In this document: positions 55,961 to 64,000 of the stretch, piece after piece
Layout of the letters: each line of letters opens with the position of its first letter
Position numbering within the stretch: position 1 is the first letter of the stretch
NCBI GenBank assembly: GCA_029547705.1
Contig: JAKPOU010000055.1
Location: 62,001-126,000 of the forward strand
DNA length: 64,000 bases
From: Bacteroidota bacterium
Lineage (GTDB): Bacteria; Bacteroidota; Bacteroidia; Bacteroidales; VadinHA17
Direction of reading: 5' to 3'
The notes under the pieces: generated by a model
What the model saw: the letters and a program-made list of their open reading frames with translations, nothing else
Database searches by the model: none
What the model was told of the DNA's origin: nothing
Made by a program: the position numbers and the translations under genes

Positions 55961-58336
55961 GTGTATATGATTCTGACAGAAAGAGTAAAAAGACTCAGAG
56001 AAAGGAGCCTTAAGGCGGTGGAAACATTGTCTGCCGAAAGGGCCCGGCTCCTGACATGTTTTTATAAAAGTGATGAGGCCCGGGAGTTGTCGGCTCCGGT
56101 CAGAAGGGCAAAGGCATTCGAGTTCATACTCCGGAATAAGAGCCTGTATATAGGGGAGGATGAACTTATAGTGGGAGAGAGGGGACCGGCCCCGAAGAAA
56201 ACTCCCACCTATCCGGAGATAAGTCTGCATTCCGGGGAGGATCTTGAAATACTGAATTCAAGAAAAAAGATCTCCTTCAGGGTCAGTGACGAGACAAGAA
56301 ATATTTACAGAAAGGAAATTATTCCTTACTGGAAGGGAAAGAGCAATCGTGACAGGATAATGAGCCTGATGAGTCCTGAATGGCATAAAGCCTATGAGGC
56401 AGGAATTTTCACCGAATTCCAGGAACAGAGGGCTCCGGGTCATACTGTTTTGGGTTACAGGATGTTTCGCATGGGTTTCCTGGATATTAAGAATGAAATA
56501 AGGGCAAGCATGGCGGATCTTGATTATTATCATGACAGGGAAGCTTACCGGCGGCTGGAAGAACTGAAGGCTATGGATATTGCATGTGATGCGCTTATCA
56601 TGTATGCCTGCCGTTATGCCGCCGCACTTTCCGAACTTGCGGAAAAGGAGAAGGATGCCGTCAGGAAGGGGGAACTTGAAAAAATGGCTGCTGTTTGCCG
56701 GAAAGTACCTGCCCGGGCACCAGGGACCGTGCATGAAATGCTTCAGCACTATTGGTTTATCCATCTTGGGGTAATCACGGAGCTCAATCCCTGGGATTCC
56801 TTCAATCCCGGCCGGCTGGATCAGCATCTGTGGCCGGTTTACAAAAAGCAAAAGGAAGAGGGATCATTGAGTGATGAAGAGCTTTATGAGCTTCTTGGCT
56901 GCTTCTGGATAAAATTCAATAATCATCCGGCTCCTCCTAAAATGGGTGTTACCGCTTCTGAAAGCAGTACCTACACCGATTTCTGCCTGGTAAACCTGGG
57001 TGGCGTGAAGCCGGACGGCACGGATGCTGTTAACGAAATGACATACATCCTTCTGGATGTGATCAGGGAAATGAGATTGCTTCAGCCCGGCTCAATGGTG
57101 CAGATAAGCCGCAAGAATCCTGACAGGTTCATTCACAGGGCACTGGATATAATCCGTACCGGTTTCGGCCAGCCGTCCTGCTTTAATACGGAAGCAATAA
57201 TCCAGGAATTGCTGCGCCAGGGGAAAAGCATTGAGGATGCCCGTAACGGAGGAGCCTCGGGCTGTGTTGAAACGGGAGCTTTCGGAACTGAGGCATACTG
57301 GCTGACCGGCTATTTCAATCTTCCCAAGATTCTGGAACTGACCCTGAACAACGGTTATGACAGGAGAACGGAAGCCCAGGCCGGACTTAAGACAGGGTAT
57401 GCCGGGGATTACAAGACCTTTGAAGAACTCCTGGCAGCTTTCAGGACTCAGGTAAACTATCTGGCAGACATAAAAATAAGGGGCAACAACATTATTCAGC
57501 GGACATTTGCCGAATGGCTTCCCGCACCCTTTCTGTCAGTTCTCATTGAGGATTGCATCAGAAAGGGCACAGACTACAATGACGGCGGTGCCAGATACAA
57601 CACCACATATATCCAGGGTGTGGGACTTGGAAGCATAGCCGACATGCTGACATCAATAAGGTACAATATTTATGAAAGCGGAAGAATTTCCTGGAAGGAG
57701 ATGAACGAGGCTCTGAATGCCGATTTTGAGGGATTTGAAGAATTGCAGCATGATCTTATTCATGACACCCCGAAATACGGAAATGATGATGATTATGCCG
57801 ACCGGCAGGCAGTATCGGTTTTTGAGATCTTTTATGATGCGGTCTGTGAAAGACCTGATGCACGGGGCGGAATGCACAGGATCAACATGCTTCCGACAAC
57901 CTGTCATGTATATTTCGGCAGTGTGACGGGAGCAACACCTGACGGCCGCAAAGCGGGCCGCCCTCTGTCGGAGGGAATATCTCCCGCACAGGGCGCCGAC
58001 AGGGAAGGGCCTACCGCGGTTATAAAGTCAGCTTCAAAAATAGATCATTTGCGGACAGGGGGTACATTGCTGAATCAGAAATTCATTCCCCGGTTTTTTG
58101 AAGGCACTGACAGCTATGATTGCCTTACAGCGCTTATCCGCAGCTATTTTGCACTGGATGGCCATCATGTACAGTTCAATGTGGTCAGTGCTTCAACACT
58201 GAGGGATGCACAGAAACATCCGGAACTGTACCGGGGCCTGATTGTAAGGGTTGCCGGATACAGCGATTATTTCAATGATCTGGGCGAGGACCTGCAGAAT
58301 GAAATAATAATGAGGACTGAACACGGCAGCACCTGA
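55961..58336 (+). CDS. Glycyl radical enzyme, trans-4-hydroxy-L-proline dehydratase-like (HypD-like)
   Basis: A 791-residue glycyl radical enzyme. The radical glycine is Gly766 in IVRVAGYSDYF; the thiyl cysteine and acid are Cys435 and Glu437 in GASGCVETGAFG, the CxE pair of dehydratases and related eliminases. As I recall, HypD of Clostridioides difficile uses F152, H160, D278, S334, D339, F340, C434, E436, Y450, T645 and G765; identical residues lie exactly one position later here (F153, H161, D279, S335, D340, F341, C435, E437, Y451, T646, G766). That pattern, and the length (HypD 789), argue for removal of water from 4-hydroxyproline to give pyrroline-5-carboxylate. No proC is in the window. 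Another GRE substrate remains possible. The symbol hypD is avoided because it clashes with hydrogenase maturation. Confidence 0.85.
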   Translation: MYMILTERVKRLRERSLKAVETLSAERARLLTCFYKSDEARELSAPVRRAKAFEFILRNKSLYIGEDELIVGERGPAPKKTPTYPEISLHSGEDLEILNSRKKISFRVSDETRNIYRKEIIPYWKGKSNRDRIMSLMSPEWHKAYEAGIFTEFQEQRAPGHTVLGYRMFRMGFLDIKNEIRASMADLDYYHDREAYRRLEELKAMDIACDALIMYACRYAAALSELAEKEKDAVRKGELEKMAAVCRKVPARAPGTVHEMLQHYWFIHLGVITELNPWDSFNPGRLDQHLWPVYKKQKEEGSLSDEELYELLGCFWIKFNNHPAPPKMGVTASESSTYTDFCLVNLGGVKPDGTDAVNEMTYILLDVIREMRLLQPGSMVQISRKNPDRFIHRALDIIRTGFGQPSCFNTEAIIQELLRQGKSIEDARNGGASGCVETGAFGTEAYWLTGYFNLPKILELTLNNGYDRRTEAQAGLKTGYAGDYKTFEELLAAFRTQVNYLADIKIRGNNIIQRTFAEWLPAPFLSVLIEDCIRKGTDYNDGGARYNTTYIQGVGLGSIADMLTSIRYNIYESGRISWKEMNEALNADFEGFEELQHDLIHDTPKYGNDDDYADRQAVSVFEIFYDAVCERPDARGGMHRINMLPTTCHVYFGSVTGATPDGRKAGRPLSEGISPAQGADREGPTAVIKSASKIDHLRTGGTLLNQKFIPRFFEGTDSYDCLTALIRSYFALDGHHVQFNVVSASTLRDAQKHPELYRGLIVRVAGYSDYFNDLGEDLQNEIIMRTEHGST

Positions 58337-58382
58337 CAGGTGATCAGGCGAAGGATTGGAGGGATTACTGAAACTGGTGGGA

Positions 58383-58955
58383 TTACTGAGGTCCGGACAG
58401 CTGTGACTGATAATCCGTTATGTCGCGGTTGACATCCTTCATCCAGGCAACGATTTTTTTCGAGTAGAAATTAAGGTTTTCGCGGCTTATTTCCCCTTCC
58501 GCCCTGATTAAAAATCCCTTGTATGCCTTTGTCGCTTCGTCAAAACTGTAGCATATAAACCTGTGGGTACCTGCACCTGTTCCTGAATGACGTGCTGCAG
58601 ATACCTTGCTTGAAGAGATATTGGAAATAAGCCTGGAATATTTTTCCAGTTCAGCCGCTGAAACATGTTTCTCTGAAACAGAACATTTATCCAGATTCAC
58701 CGAAAGCTGGTCGCTGTATATTGACAGGTCCTGGTCCGGGTGATTCCATTCAGCCGGATTCCTGTAAGTTAAAACATTGCCCTGCCTGTCAATGAAGAAT
58801 CCTTCCAGACGCTTTCCCTCCGCATCATTGCGGTATTCATACTGGAAAAGCACTTCCTGTTCCCTGCTCAGAATGGAATCCTTCCTGCATCCGCCCGTGA
58901 GAAGAGCTGTAATGAACACAGACAGTGATATGAAGAACAGTTTTGACATGATCAT
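58383..58955 (-). CDS. Hypothetical lipoprotein
   Basis: A 190-residue protein I do not recognise. The start is ATG at 58955 (a second ATG two codons later is equally good). It carries a lipoprotein signal (LFFISLSVFITALLTGGC, Cys near 23) followed by RKDSILSREQEVLFQYEYRNDAEG, a strand-rich region, and a C-terminal helix with MKDVNRDITDYQ. No domain known to me fits. It is convergent with the glycyl radical enzyme, 46 bases apart. Confidence 0.72.
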   Translation of the reverse strand: MIMSKLFFISLSVFITALLTGGCRKDSILSREQEVLFQYEYRNDAEGKRLEGFFIDRQGNVLTYRNPAEWNHPDQDLSIYSDQLSVNLDKCSVSEKHVSAAELEKYSRLISNISSSKVSAARHSGTGAGTHRFICYSFDEATKAYKGFLIRAEGEISRENLNFYSKKIVAWMKDVNRDITDYQSQLSGPQ

Positions 58956-59213
58956 TAGTTCAGCAAAAACCGGACCATTATCATCATGATTAGCGTGAAC
59001 AGAAGCATATTTTTCAACAATTGCCCCCTACGAAAATTAAAATTATTTTAGTAATTCAATATTATTTTTTATATTATTGAAGATTTATATTTATGAATGG
59101 ATGGGCTGCCGGGTGCATAAGCCGGACAGTTGTAACTCATGGATAAGCATCACATAATTAGTCAGGCAGGATCAGTGCTGCAATGAATTGTCTCAAACGG
59201 AAAAAAGAGAAAC

Positions 59214-59933
59214 ATGGAAAAATTCTTTGATTATTTTGATATCAGGCACAGGCAGGATGTACTGAGCAAGCCGGCCAGTGAGGATGGTCCCGTAATAACT
59301 TTATCCAGACTGACAGGCTGTGATGCCAGGCTGGTTGCCGAGGAGGTTGTCAATATTCTGAACAGGAAAGAGGGTGTGAAGAAATGGAAGTGGATTGATA
59401 AGGATATCATTTATTATATCGCCAGGGAGCTGAATGTCAACAGTGAACGGGTGGAGTCCTATTACCGGAGCCTGGGCTTGTCGGATATGTCGGAAATGAT
59501 AATGGCATTTTCGGGAGGATATGTAAGCTCTTCACGCATAAAAAAAGCCATCAGGGATGTCGTCCTGCCTATCTGCAGGGAGGGTCATATTGTACTGGTC
59601 GGAAGGGGAGGGGTTTCCATTGCCCAGAACATTCCAAGGTCACTTCATGTGCGGCTAATAGCACCCTTTTACTGGAGAGTTGAGAATGTGATGAAAAAGA
59701 AAGAGCTGGATATCACAAAAGCTGAGGAGTATGTGGTTGATACAGACGAGAAAAGACATCAGCTCATGACTACCTTCCTTGAGAAAAAAGTGGTGAATGT
59801 TGATTACCTGTTTGATATCACAATCAACCGGAAATCATTCGGTGTGGAAGAAACGGCTGATATGATAGTTTCAATGTATGAGAAAAAAACAGGGCATCTG
59901 AAAGCCGCAAAACCAAGATCAAAAGCGGATTAA
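59214..59933 (+). CDS. Cytidylate kinase-like family protein
   Basis: A 239-residue protein of the cytidylate kinase-like family (PF13189 type). The first strand and loop read VITLSRLTGCDARLVAEEV; relatives have ITISRxxGSGGRE at this place, so the loop departs from the usual GSGG although the arginine that replaces the P-loop lysine is kept. Further motifs are WIDKDIIYYIAREL, GHIVLVGRGGVSIA and HVRLIAPFYWRVENV (lid arginines). A C-terminal basic tail (KAAKPRSKAD) extends it. The function of such proteins in Bacteroidota is not settled; CMP kinase activity is uncertain. Confidence 0.8.
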   Translation: MEKFFDYFDIRHRQDVLSKPASEDGPVITLSRLTGCDARLVAEEVVNILNRKEGVKKWKWIDKDIIYYIARELNVNSERVESYYRSLGLSDMSEMIMAFSGGYVSSSRIKKAIRDVVLPICREGHIVLVGRGGVSIAQNIPRSLHVRLIAPFYWRVENVMKKKELDITKAEEYVVDTDEKRHQLMTTFLEKKVVNVDYLFDITINRKSFGVEETADMIVSMYEKKTGHLKAAKPRSKAD

Positions 59934-59981
59934 CCGCCGTGCCCCGGACGGATGCCTGGTCTGATTATTCATCCCCGCCGT

Positions 59982-61289
59982 TTATACACAGCTGATATCC
60001 CCGATTTTTTTGACATGTTCGCTTGTCCGCCTGTCAAGATGCTTTCTGTAGGCATCCCAGTCGCTTACAGGAAATTTTGCCACACCGCTTTCAATGGCTG
60101 CCCTGGCTACAGCCGGAGCCACACATGAAATAAGCCTGGGATCAAGAGGTTTCGGGATGATATATTCTTTTCCGAAAGAAAGTTCATCAAGATTATAGGC
60201 TTTGAGAACGGTTTCAGGAACCGGTTCCTTTACCAGTGCAGCCAGTGCTTTTGTTGCAGCAATTTTCATTTCTTCATTTATGGCTGATGCTCTTACATCA
60301 AGTGCCCCCCTGAAAATATAGGGAAATCCCAGGACGTTGTTTATCTGATTGGGATAATCCGAGCGGCCTGTGGCAAATATGAGATCATCCCTCGTTGCAA
60401 AGGCATCTTCGCGGGAAATTTCCGGATCGGGATTTGCCATTGCAAACACTATTGGCTGGTCCGCCATGCTTGAGAGCATCTCCCCTGTCAGCATATTTGC
60501 CACCGAAAGTCCGAGAAAGAGATCGGCACCCCTGACTGCCTCAGTCAGAGTGTCAATATTTCTGTCGCTGATAAATTCCTGTTTGAATTTGTTCAGATCC
60601 TTTCTTTTCCGGTTGATGACACCCTTGCTGTCGACCATGACGATATTTTCCTTTTTCACGCCCAGCATGATATAGAGACGGGTGCAGGATATTGCAGCCG
60701 CTCCTGCTCCGCATACCACAACTTTTATCTTGTCTGCCTCACGGCCGGTTAATTCCAGGGAATTAAGCAGAGCTGCGGCAGATATAATTGCCGTTCCATG
60801 CTGATCGTCATGAAAAACCGGAATGTCAAGCATTTTCTTCAGATTCTCCTCGAGTTCGAAGCATTCGGGGGCCTTTACATCCTCAAGATTAATGCCTCCG
60901 AAAGTGGGAGAAATCTTTGCAATTATCCCGGCAAGCTTCCCGGGGTCTTTTTCATCAATTTCAATATCGAATACATCAACATCGGCAAATACTTTGAACA
61001 GCAGACCCTTACCCTCCATTACCGGTTTGCCGGCAAGACAGCCGATATCGCCCAGTCCGAGAACTGCCGTTCCGTTTGAAATGACTGCAACAAGATTGCC
61101 TTTTGCAGTATACATGTAGGCGTCATCAGGATTCTTTTCTATCTCCAGACATGGCCAGGCCACTCCCGGTGTATAGGCAAGGCTCAGGTCAAACTGTGTG
61201 CAATATGGCTTGGTAGGTATCACTTCCACCTTACCGTGCCTGCCCCTGCTGTGATAGATAAGGGCATCCTTCTTGGTTATTTTTAACAT
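59982..61289 (-). CDS. Malic enzyme (NAD(P)-dependent, oxaloacetate-decarboxylating)
   Basis: A 435-residue malic enzyme: AYTPGVAWPCLEI, GNLVAVISNGTAVLGLGDIG and FHDDQHGTAII (metal-binding) are the family signatures, then VVCGAGAAAISC the nucleotide-binding loop. It converts malate to pyruvate and CO2 with NAD(P)+ reduction, or the reverse. MaeB-type enzymes usually carry a C-terminal phosphotransacetylase-like domain; this one stops after the catalytic core, as in the shorter bacterial forms. It is divergent from the ROK kinase gene and stands alone. Confidence 0.95.
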   Translation of the reverse strand: MLKITKKDALIYHSRGRHGKVEVIPTKPYCTQFDLSLAYTPGVAWPCLEIEKNPDDAYMYTAKGNLVAVISNGTAVLGLGDIGCLAGKPVMEGKGLLFKVFADVDVFDIEIDEKDPGKLAGIIAKISPTFGGINLEDVKAPECFELEENLKKMLDIPVFHDDQHGTAIISAAALLNSLELTGREADKIKVVVCGAGAAAISCTRLYIMLGVKKENIVMVDSKGVINRKRKDLNKFKQEFISDRNIDTLTEAVRGADLFLGLSVANMLTGEMLSSMADQPIVFAMANPDPEISREDAFATRDDLIFATGRSDYPNQINNVLGFPYIFRGALDVRASAINEEMKIAATKALAALVKEPVPETVLKAYNLDELSFGKEYIIPKPLDPRLISCVAPAVARAAIESGVAKFPVSDWDAYRKHLDRRTSEHVKKIGDISCV

Positions 61290-61490
61290 GGCAGTATTTT
61301 TTTCGCCCGGTGATTAAAATCTGCATCAGGGAAACAGCTATTCGAAAATATAATAATTAAACCGGAATAATCATTAAAAAGATCATGTAATAATAACAAA
61401 ATGGAAATAAATTTTGTAGTGAGCACGATTTTAGATATTTTCAAAGCCTGTTTAAAGCGATAATAATTAACTTTTTTAATCCGCATATTT

Positions 61491-62426
61491 ATGGACCGCA
61501 ACCTGGCAATCGGTGCTGATATTGGAGGAAGCCATATCAGTTGCGCCGCAGTCGACATTGTATCGTTAAGAATATTAAGAGAAACCCTTGTCGAAAGGGA
61601 TGTCAACAACAAGGCTTCGGCAGATGAGATCATATCGGTATGGGCAGGCGCCCTTTCCGCATCAATCAGCAAAATTCCCCGCGAAAAGCTCAGAGGCATA
61701 GGATTCGGGATGCCCGGCCCCTTTGACTACGTGAAAGGCATCAGCTACATAAAAGGTGTTGCCAAGTATGAGAACCTGTATGGGCACAATGTTAAGGAGG
61801 AGCTGTCGAAAGCACTGAATCTGCCGGAAGATTTCCCCGTAAGATTCATGAATGACGTTTCATCTTTCGCCGTGGGCGAAGCCCTGGTGGGGAAAGCCGC
61901 ATCCTACAGCCGGTCAATGGCTGTTACACTGGGAACAGGACTTGGTTCAGCATTTATAAAAAACCGGATTCCTGTTGTTGACGGCCCCGAGGTGCCTAAA
62001 CTGGGCTGCGTTTATCACCTTCCCTACAAGGACAATATAGCGGATGATTATTTTTCGACCAGATGGTTTGTCAGGAGCTATAATACATTGACTGGTAAAG
62101 AAATAAAAGGGGTAAAGGAACTTTCTGAAATGGCGCCACATGATCAGATAGCAATGAATCTTTTTCAGGAATTCGGATATAACCTGGGAACATTCCTGAC
62201 TCCCTTTCTCATCACATTCAATGCCGGAATTATTGTTATGGGTGGAAATATTTCCTTTTCATACAACTTTTTCGGTCCGAGGTTCGAGAAAAGACTTAAG
62301 CAGGAGGGTTGTGAATGCAAGGTGGCACTGTCGGACCTGAAAGAAGATGCGGCCCTTATCGGCGCAGCTTTTCTTCTGGATAACCGTTTCTGGACGGATA
62401 TCCAGCATGCTCTTCCGCTGATGTAA
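61491..62426 (+). CDS. ROK family sugar kinase/regulator-type protein
   Basis: A 311-residue ROK protein: N-terminal phosphate loop GADIGGSHISCAAVD, GFGMPGPFDY, MNDVSSFAVGEA (substrate and catalytic Asp in the NDV motif) and VTLGTGLGSAFI, with IIVMGGNIS toward the end. The zinc motif CxCGxxGCxE of many ROK kinases is missing; the equivalent area reads PEVPKLGCVYHL. There is no helix-turn-helix, so it is a kinase rather than a repressor. It is followed 125 bases later by an MFS transporter and a Gfo/Idh/MocA gene, suggesting a hexose or hexosamine operon. The exact sugar is unknown. Confidence 0.88.
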   Translation: MDRNLAIGADIGGSHISCAAVDIVSLRILRETLVERDVNNKASADEIISVWAGALSASISKIPREKLRGIGFGMPGPFDYVKGISYIKGVAKYENLYGHNVKEELSKALNLPEDFPVRFMNDVSSFAVGEALVGKAASYSRSMAVTLGTGLGSAFIKNRIPVVDGPEVPKLGCVYHLPYKDNIADDYFSTRWFVRSYNTLTGKEIKGVKELSEMAPHDQIAMNLFQEFGYNLGTFLTPFLITFNAGIIVMGGNISFSYNFFGPRFEKRLKQEGCECKVALSDLKEDAALIGAAFLLDNRFWTDIQHALPLM

Positions 62427-62511
62427 AACCGAAATTCAGAACCGGAATCCGGAACTGGTATTTAATAGAAAACTCAAAGAAAGCATAAAAGAAAACCGCA
62501 AAACCCAAACA

Positions 62512-62533
62512 AACGCGTACTAATAAACGCGTT
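62512..62533. promoter_or_regulatory. Pair of ACGCGT motifs upstream of the MFS gene
   Basis: AACGCGT (62512-62518) and AACGCGTT (62526-62533) repeat 14 bases apart, each containing the palindrome ACGCGT. The spacing and symmetry suit a LacI/GalR-type operator pair. It is 19 bases upstream of the MFS start. Chance occurrence cannot be excluded. Confidence 0.4.
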
Positions 62534-62551
62534 ATCATAAAAACCCTGATA

Positions 62552-63706
62552 ATGAATACACAAAAAATCAATCTGGCAAAAATAGCTCCTGTTCTCATGG
62601 CCTGTTTTGTCATGAGTTTTGTCGACCTGGTCGGAATAATTGTCGACCGTGTCAGCAGTGATATGCATCTCAGTGCAAGCGTGGCACAGCTGATACCCTC
62701 AGCCATATTCCTGTGGTTCTTTCTGTTGTCAGTTCCCATAGGAGTGCTTCAGGCAAGAATAGGAAAACGCAATATGCTGAATATCGGAATGGGTATAACC
62801 GCACTCGGATTACTGGTTCCCTGGGTTTTTTACTCATTTGCAATGGTGATGGTTGGTGCAGCCTTGCTGGGCATAGGAAATACCATCGTCCAGGTATCGG
62901 CAAATCCGCTGCTGGTCGATGTGGTTCCCGGAAACAGAAGGTCGAGTTTCCTGAGCTTCTCCCAGTTCATAAAGGCAGTGGGATCAATGCTGGGCGCTCC
63001 GCTTGCCGCACTTTTTGCCGCACAGTTCGGCGACTGGAAAATACTTTTCCTGGTGTTTGGTATTGTTTCCATCCTGTCTGTAGTCTGGCTAGGAAATGTC
63101 AGAATTGAAGAAACCCGGACAGAGGGCCTGAAAGTGTCAATAGGGTCGGCTTTCAAGCTTCTGGGGAATAATTTCATACTCCTGATGGTGCTTTCAATAT
63201 TCCTGGTAGTGGGTGTGGATGTCGGATTCAACTCCAATTCCGGACAGTTTCTGATGAAACAGTTCGGAATAGCGCAGGTGGCCGCGGAATCGGGCAGGAG
63301 CGTCTATTTTCTCGGACGTATGCTCGGCACTTTTGCCGGAGCCATCATGCTTACAAAAATTTCTTCATCAAGATTTTTCATGTGGACTTCCCTTCTGGGA
63401 ATTCTTTTCCTGCTGGCCATTCTTCTCATTAAATCATCAGCCCTCGCCTGGGTACTGGTTTTTCTGATAGGACTGGCTGTCGCAAACATATGGCCCCTGG
63501 TTTTTTCCATCGCCGTCGGGAAACATCCTGATAGGAGCAACGAGATTTCCGGACTTATGATGATGGCTATCTCCGGAGGAGCGATCATTCCTTTCCTGGT
63601 TGGCTGGATAGGGGAGGTCACCAATCTCAGCATCGGTATGCTTGTGCTTGTCGCATGTATGGTTTACCTTGCTGCCGTCGGGGCATATTGTATTAAAAAT
63701 GAATAG
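62552..63706 (+). CDS. MFS sugar transporter
   Basis: A 384-residue major facilitator transporter with about 12 membrane helices, of the FucP/GlcP-type sugar family: short loops, GVLQARIGKRNMLNIGMG between helices 2 and 3 (the MFS loop motif), and VSANPLLVDVVPGNRRSSFLSFSQ near helix 4, typical of sugar:proton symporters. It is flanked by a ROK kinase and a Gfo/Idh/MocA gene, so it probably imports the sugar that the kinase phosphorylates. The substrate is unknown. Confidence 0.9.
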   Translation: MNTQKINLAKIAPVLMACFVMSFVDLVGIIVDRVSSDMHLSASVAQLIPSAIFLWFFLLSVPIGVLQARIGKRNMLNIGMGITALGLLVPWVFYSFAMVMVGAALLGIGNTIVQVSANPLLVDVVPGNRRSSFLSFSQFIKAVGSMLGAPLAALFAAQFGDWKILFLVFGIVSILSVVWLGNVRIEETRTEGLKVSIGSAFKLLGNNFILLMVLSIFLVVGVDVGFNSNSGQFLMKQFGIAQVAAESGRSVYFLGRMLGTFAGAIMLTKISSSRFFMWTSLLGILFLLAILLIKSSALAWVLVFLIGLAVANIWPLVFSIAVGKHPDRSNEISGLMMMAISGGAIIPFLVGWIGEVTNLSIGMLVLVACMVYLAAVGAYCIKNE

Positions 63707-63726
63707 AACCAACAATCACTAATGTT

Positions 63727-64000
63727 ATGAAAAATATTAAAATTGGCAGACGTGATTTTCTGAGAAAAACCGGTGCTGCCACGGTTGCTTTTACTGTTGT
63801 ACCCAGGTTTGTGCTCGGGGGCAGGGGATATACTGCTCCAAGCGATCAGCTTACAAAGGGCATAATAGGAGTGGGAGGAATGGGACGCGGCCATATCAGT
63901 TATGAAGGTACCCGTTTGATTGCAGTATGCGATGTTGACAGGAATCATATGGCACAGGCCATTGCCCAGGCCGGTGGCAATATAGCCGCTTATCATGATT
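63727..64000 (+). CDS. Tat-exported Gfo/Idh/MocA family oxidoreductase, 5' part
   Basis: The frame opens at the ATG at 63727 and runs off the right edge (91 codons visible). It begins MKNIKIGRRDFLRKTG, a twin-arginine motif, followed by an alanine/threonine/valine hydrophobic core (FTVVPRFVLGG). The Rossmann segment IIGVGGMGRGH is already visible, and IAVCDVD matches the end of the second beta strand. It starts 20 bases after the MFS transporter, so the ROK-MFS-oxidoreductase genes are likely one operon. The rest of the protein and any lipobox are unknown. Confidence 0.88.
   Translation, partial: MKNIKIGRRDFLRKTGAATVAFTVVPRFVLGGRGYTAPSDQLTKGIIGVGGMGRGHISYEGTRLIAVCDVDRNHMAQAIAQAGGNIAAYHD

Noticed and set aside
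58361-58389. A direct repeat GGGATTACTGA twice, 18 bases apart
   Set aside because: Too short and in a tight convergent gap; likely chance.
1-64000. CRISPR arrays, transposases, prophage or defence islands
   Set aside because: No repeated spacer array, insertion-sequence ends, phage genes or restriction genes were seen; the Xer recombinase fits the housekeeping type.

Overview
The window is a chromosomal segment of a Bacteroidota bacterium, most likely an anaerobic or facultative Bacteroidales-type organism. The signs are a type IX secretion gene (porT) beside menG, an outer-membrane TamL homologue, an S46 dipeptidyl peptidase, promoters of the Bacteroidota form TTTG-N19/20-TAnnTTTG, and almost no Shine-Dalgarno sequences in front of genes. 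Anaerobic metabolism is suggested by a glycyl radical enzyme with its activase, a giant 2-hydroxyacyl-CoA dehydratase activase-like protein, a ferredoxin-like protein, aspartate-ammonia ligase and malic enzyme. No CRISPR array, transposase, prophage or integron was seen, and there is no clear sign of recent transfer.

Layout. 1-10 kb is accessory carbohydrate metabolism: the end of a formylglycine-generating-enzyme-like protein, two tandem Tat-exported Gfo/Idh/MocA oxidoreductases, a ThuA-like lipoprotein, a GT2 plus a membrane glycosyltransferase ending in TPRs, a small two-helix membrane protein, and a reverse-strand oxidoreductase and sugar epimerase pair. 10-16 kb holds a nitroreductase and a reverse cluster of Ldh2-type dehydrogenase, tricorn-like protease and SDR. 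16-22 kb is envelope biogenesis: menG, porT, a SpoU-type RNA methyltransferase, tamL and a helix-hairpin-helix protein. 22-37 kb is the information-processing core: rpsU, a Xer recombinase, hpf, four tRNAs, tuf, tRNA-Trp, secE, nusG, rplKAJL, rpoBC and a DUF3467 protein, closed by an intrinsic terminator.

37-47 kb holds a lipoprotein, a KdsC-like phosphatase, a UbiA prenyltransferase, Maf, a DPP11-type S46 peptidase, a coiled-coil secreted protein, asnA, pdxB and a Tat-lipoprotein sugar epimerase. 47-55 kb (reverse strand) holds the 1416-residue double activase, a ferredoxin-like protein and an M3 peptidase. 55-58 kb holds a radical SAM activase and a glycyl radical enzyme whose active-site residues match trans-4-hydroxy-L-proline dehydratase. 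58-64 kb holds a lipoprotein, a cytidylate kinase-like protein, malic enzyme, and a sugar operon (ROK kinase, MFS transporter, start of another Tat-exported Gfo/Idh/MocA protein).

The best leads are: (1) the HypD-like enzyme paired with an activase that lacks the extra ferredoxin clusters; (2) the tandem activase protein with two intact cysteine pairs but no dehydratase subunits nearby; (3) a perfect 8-base Shine-Dalgarno in front of hpf, two genes after rpsU, in a lineage that normally ignores Shine-Dalgarno; (4) a probable unannotated small RNA at about 54.71-54.83 kb on the reverse strand; and (5) palindromic operator-like sites upstream of the glycyl radical genes, asnA and the sugar operon.
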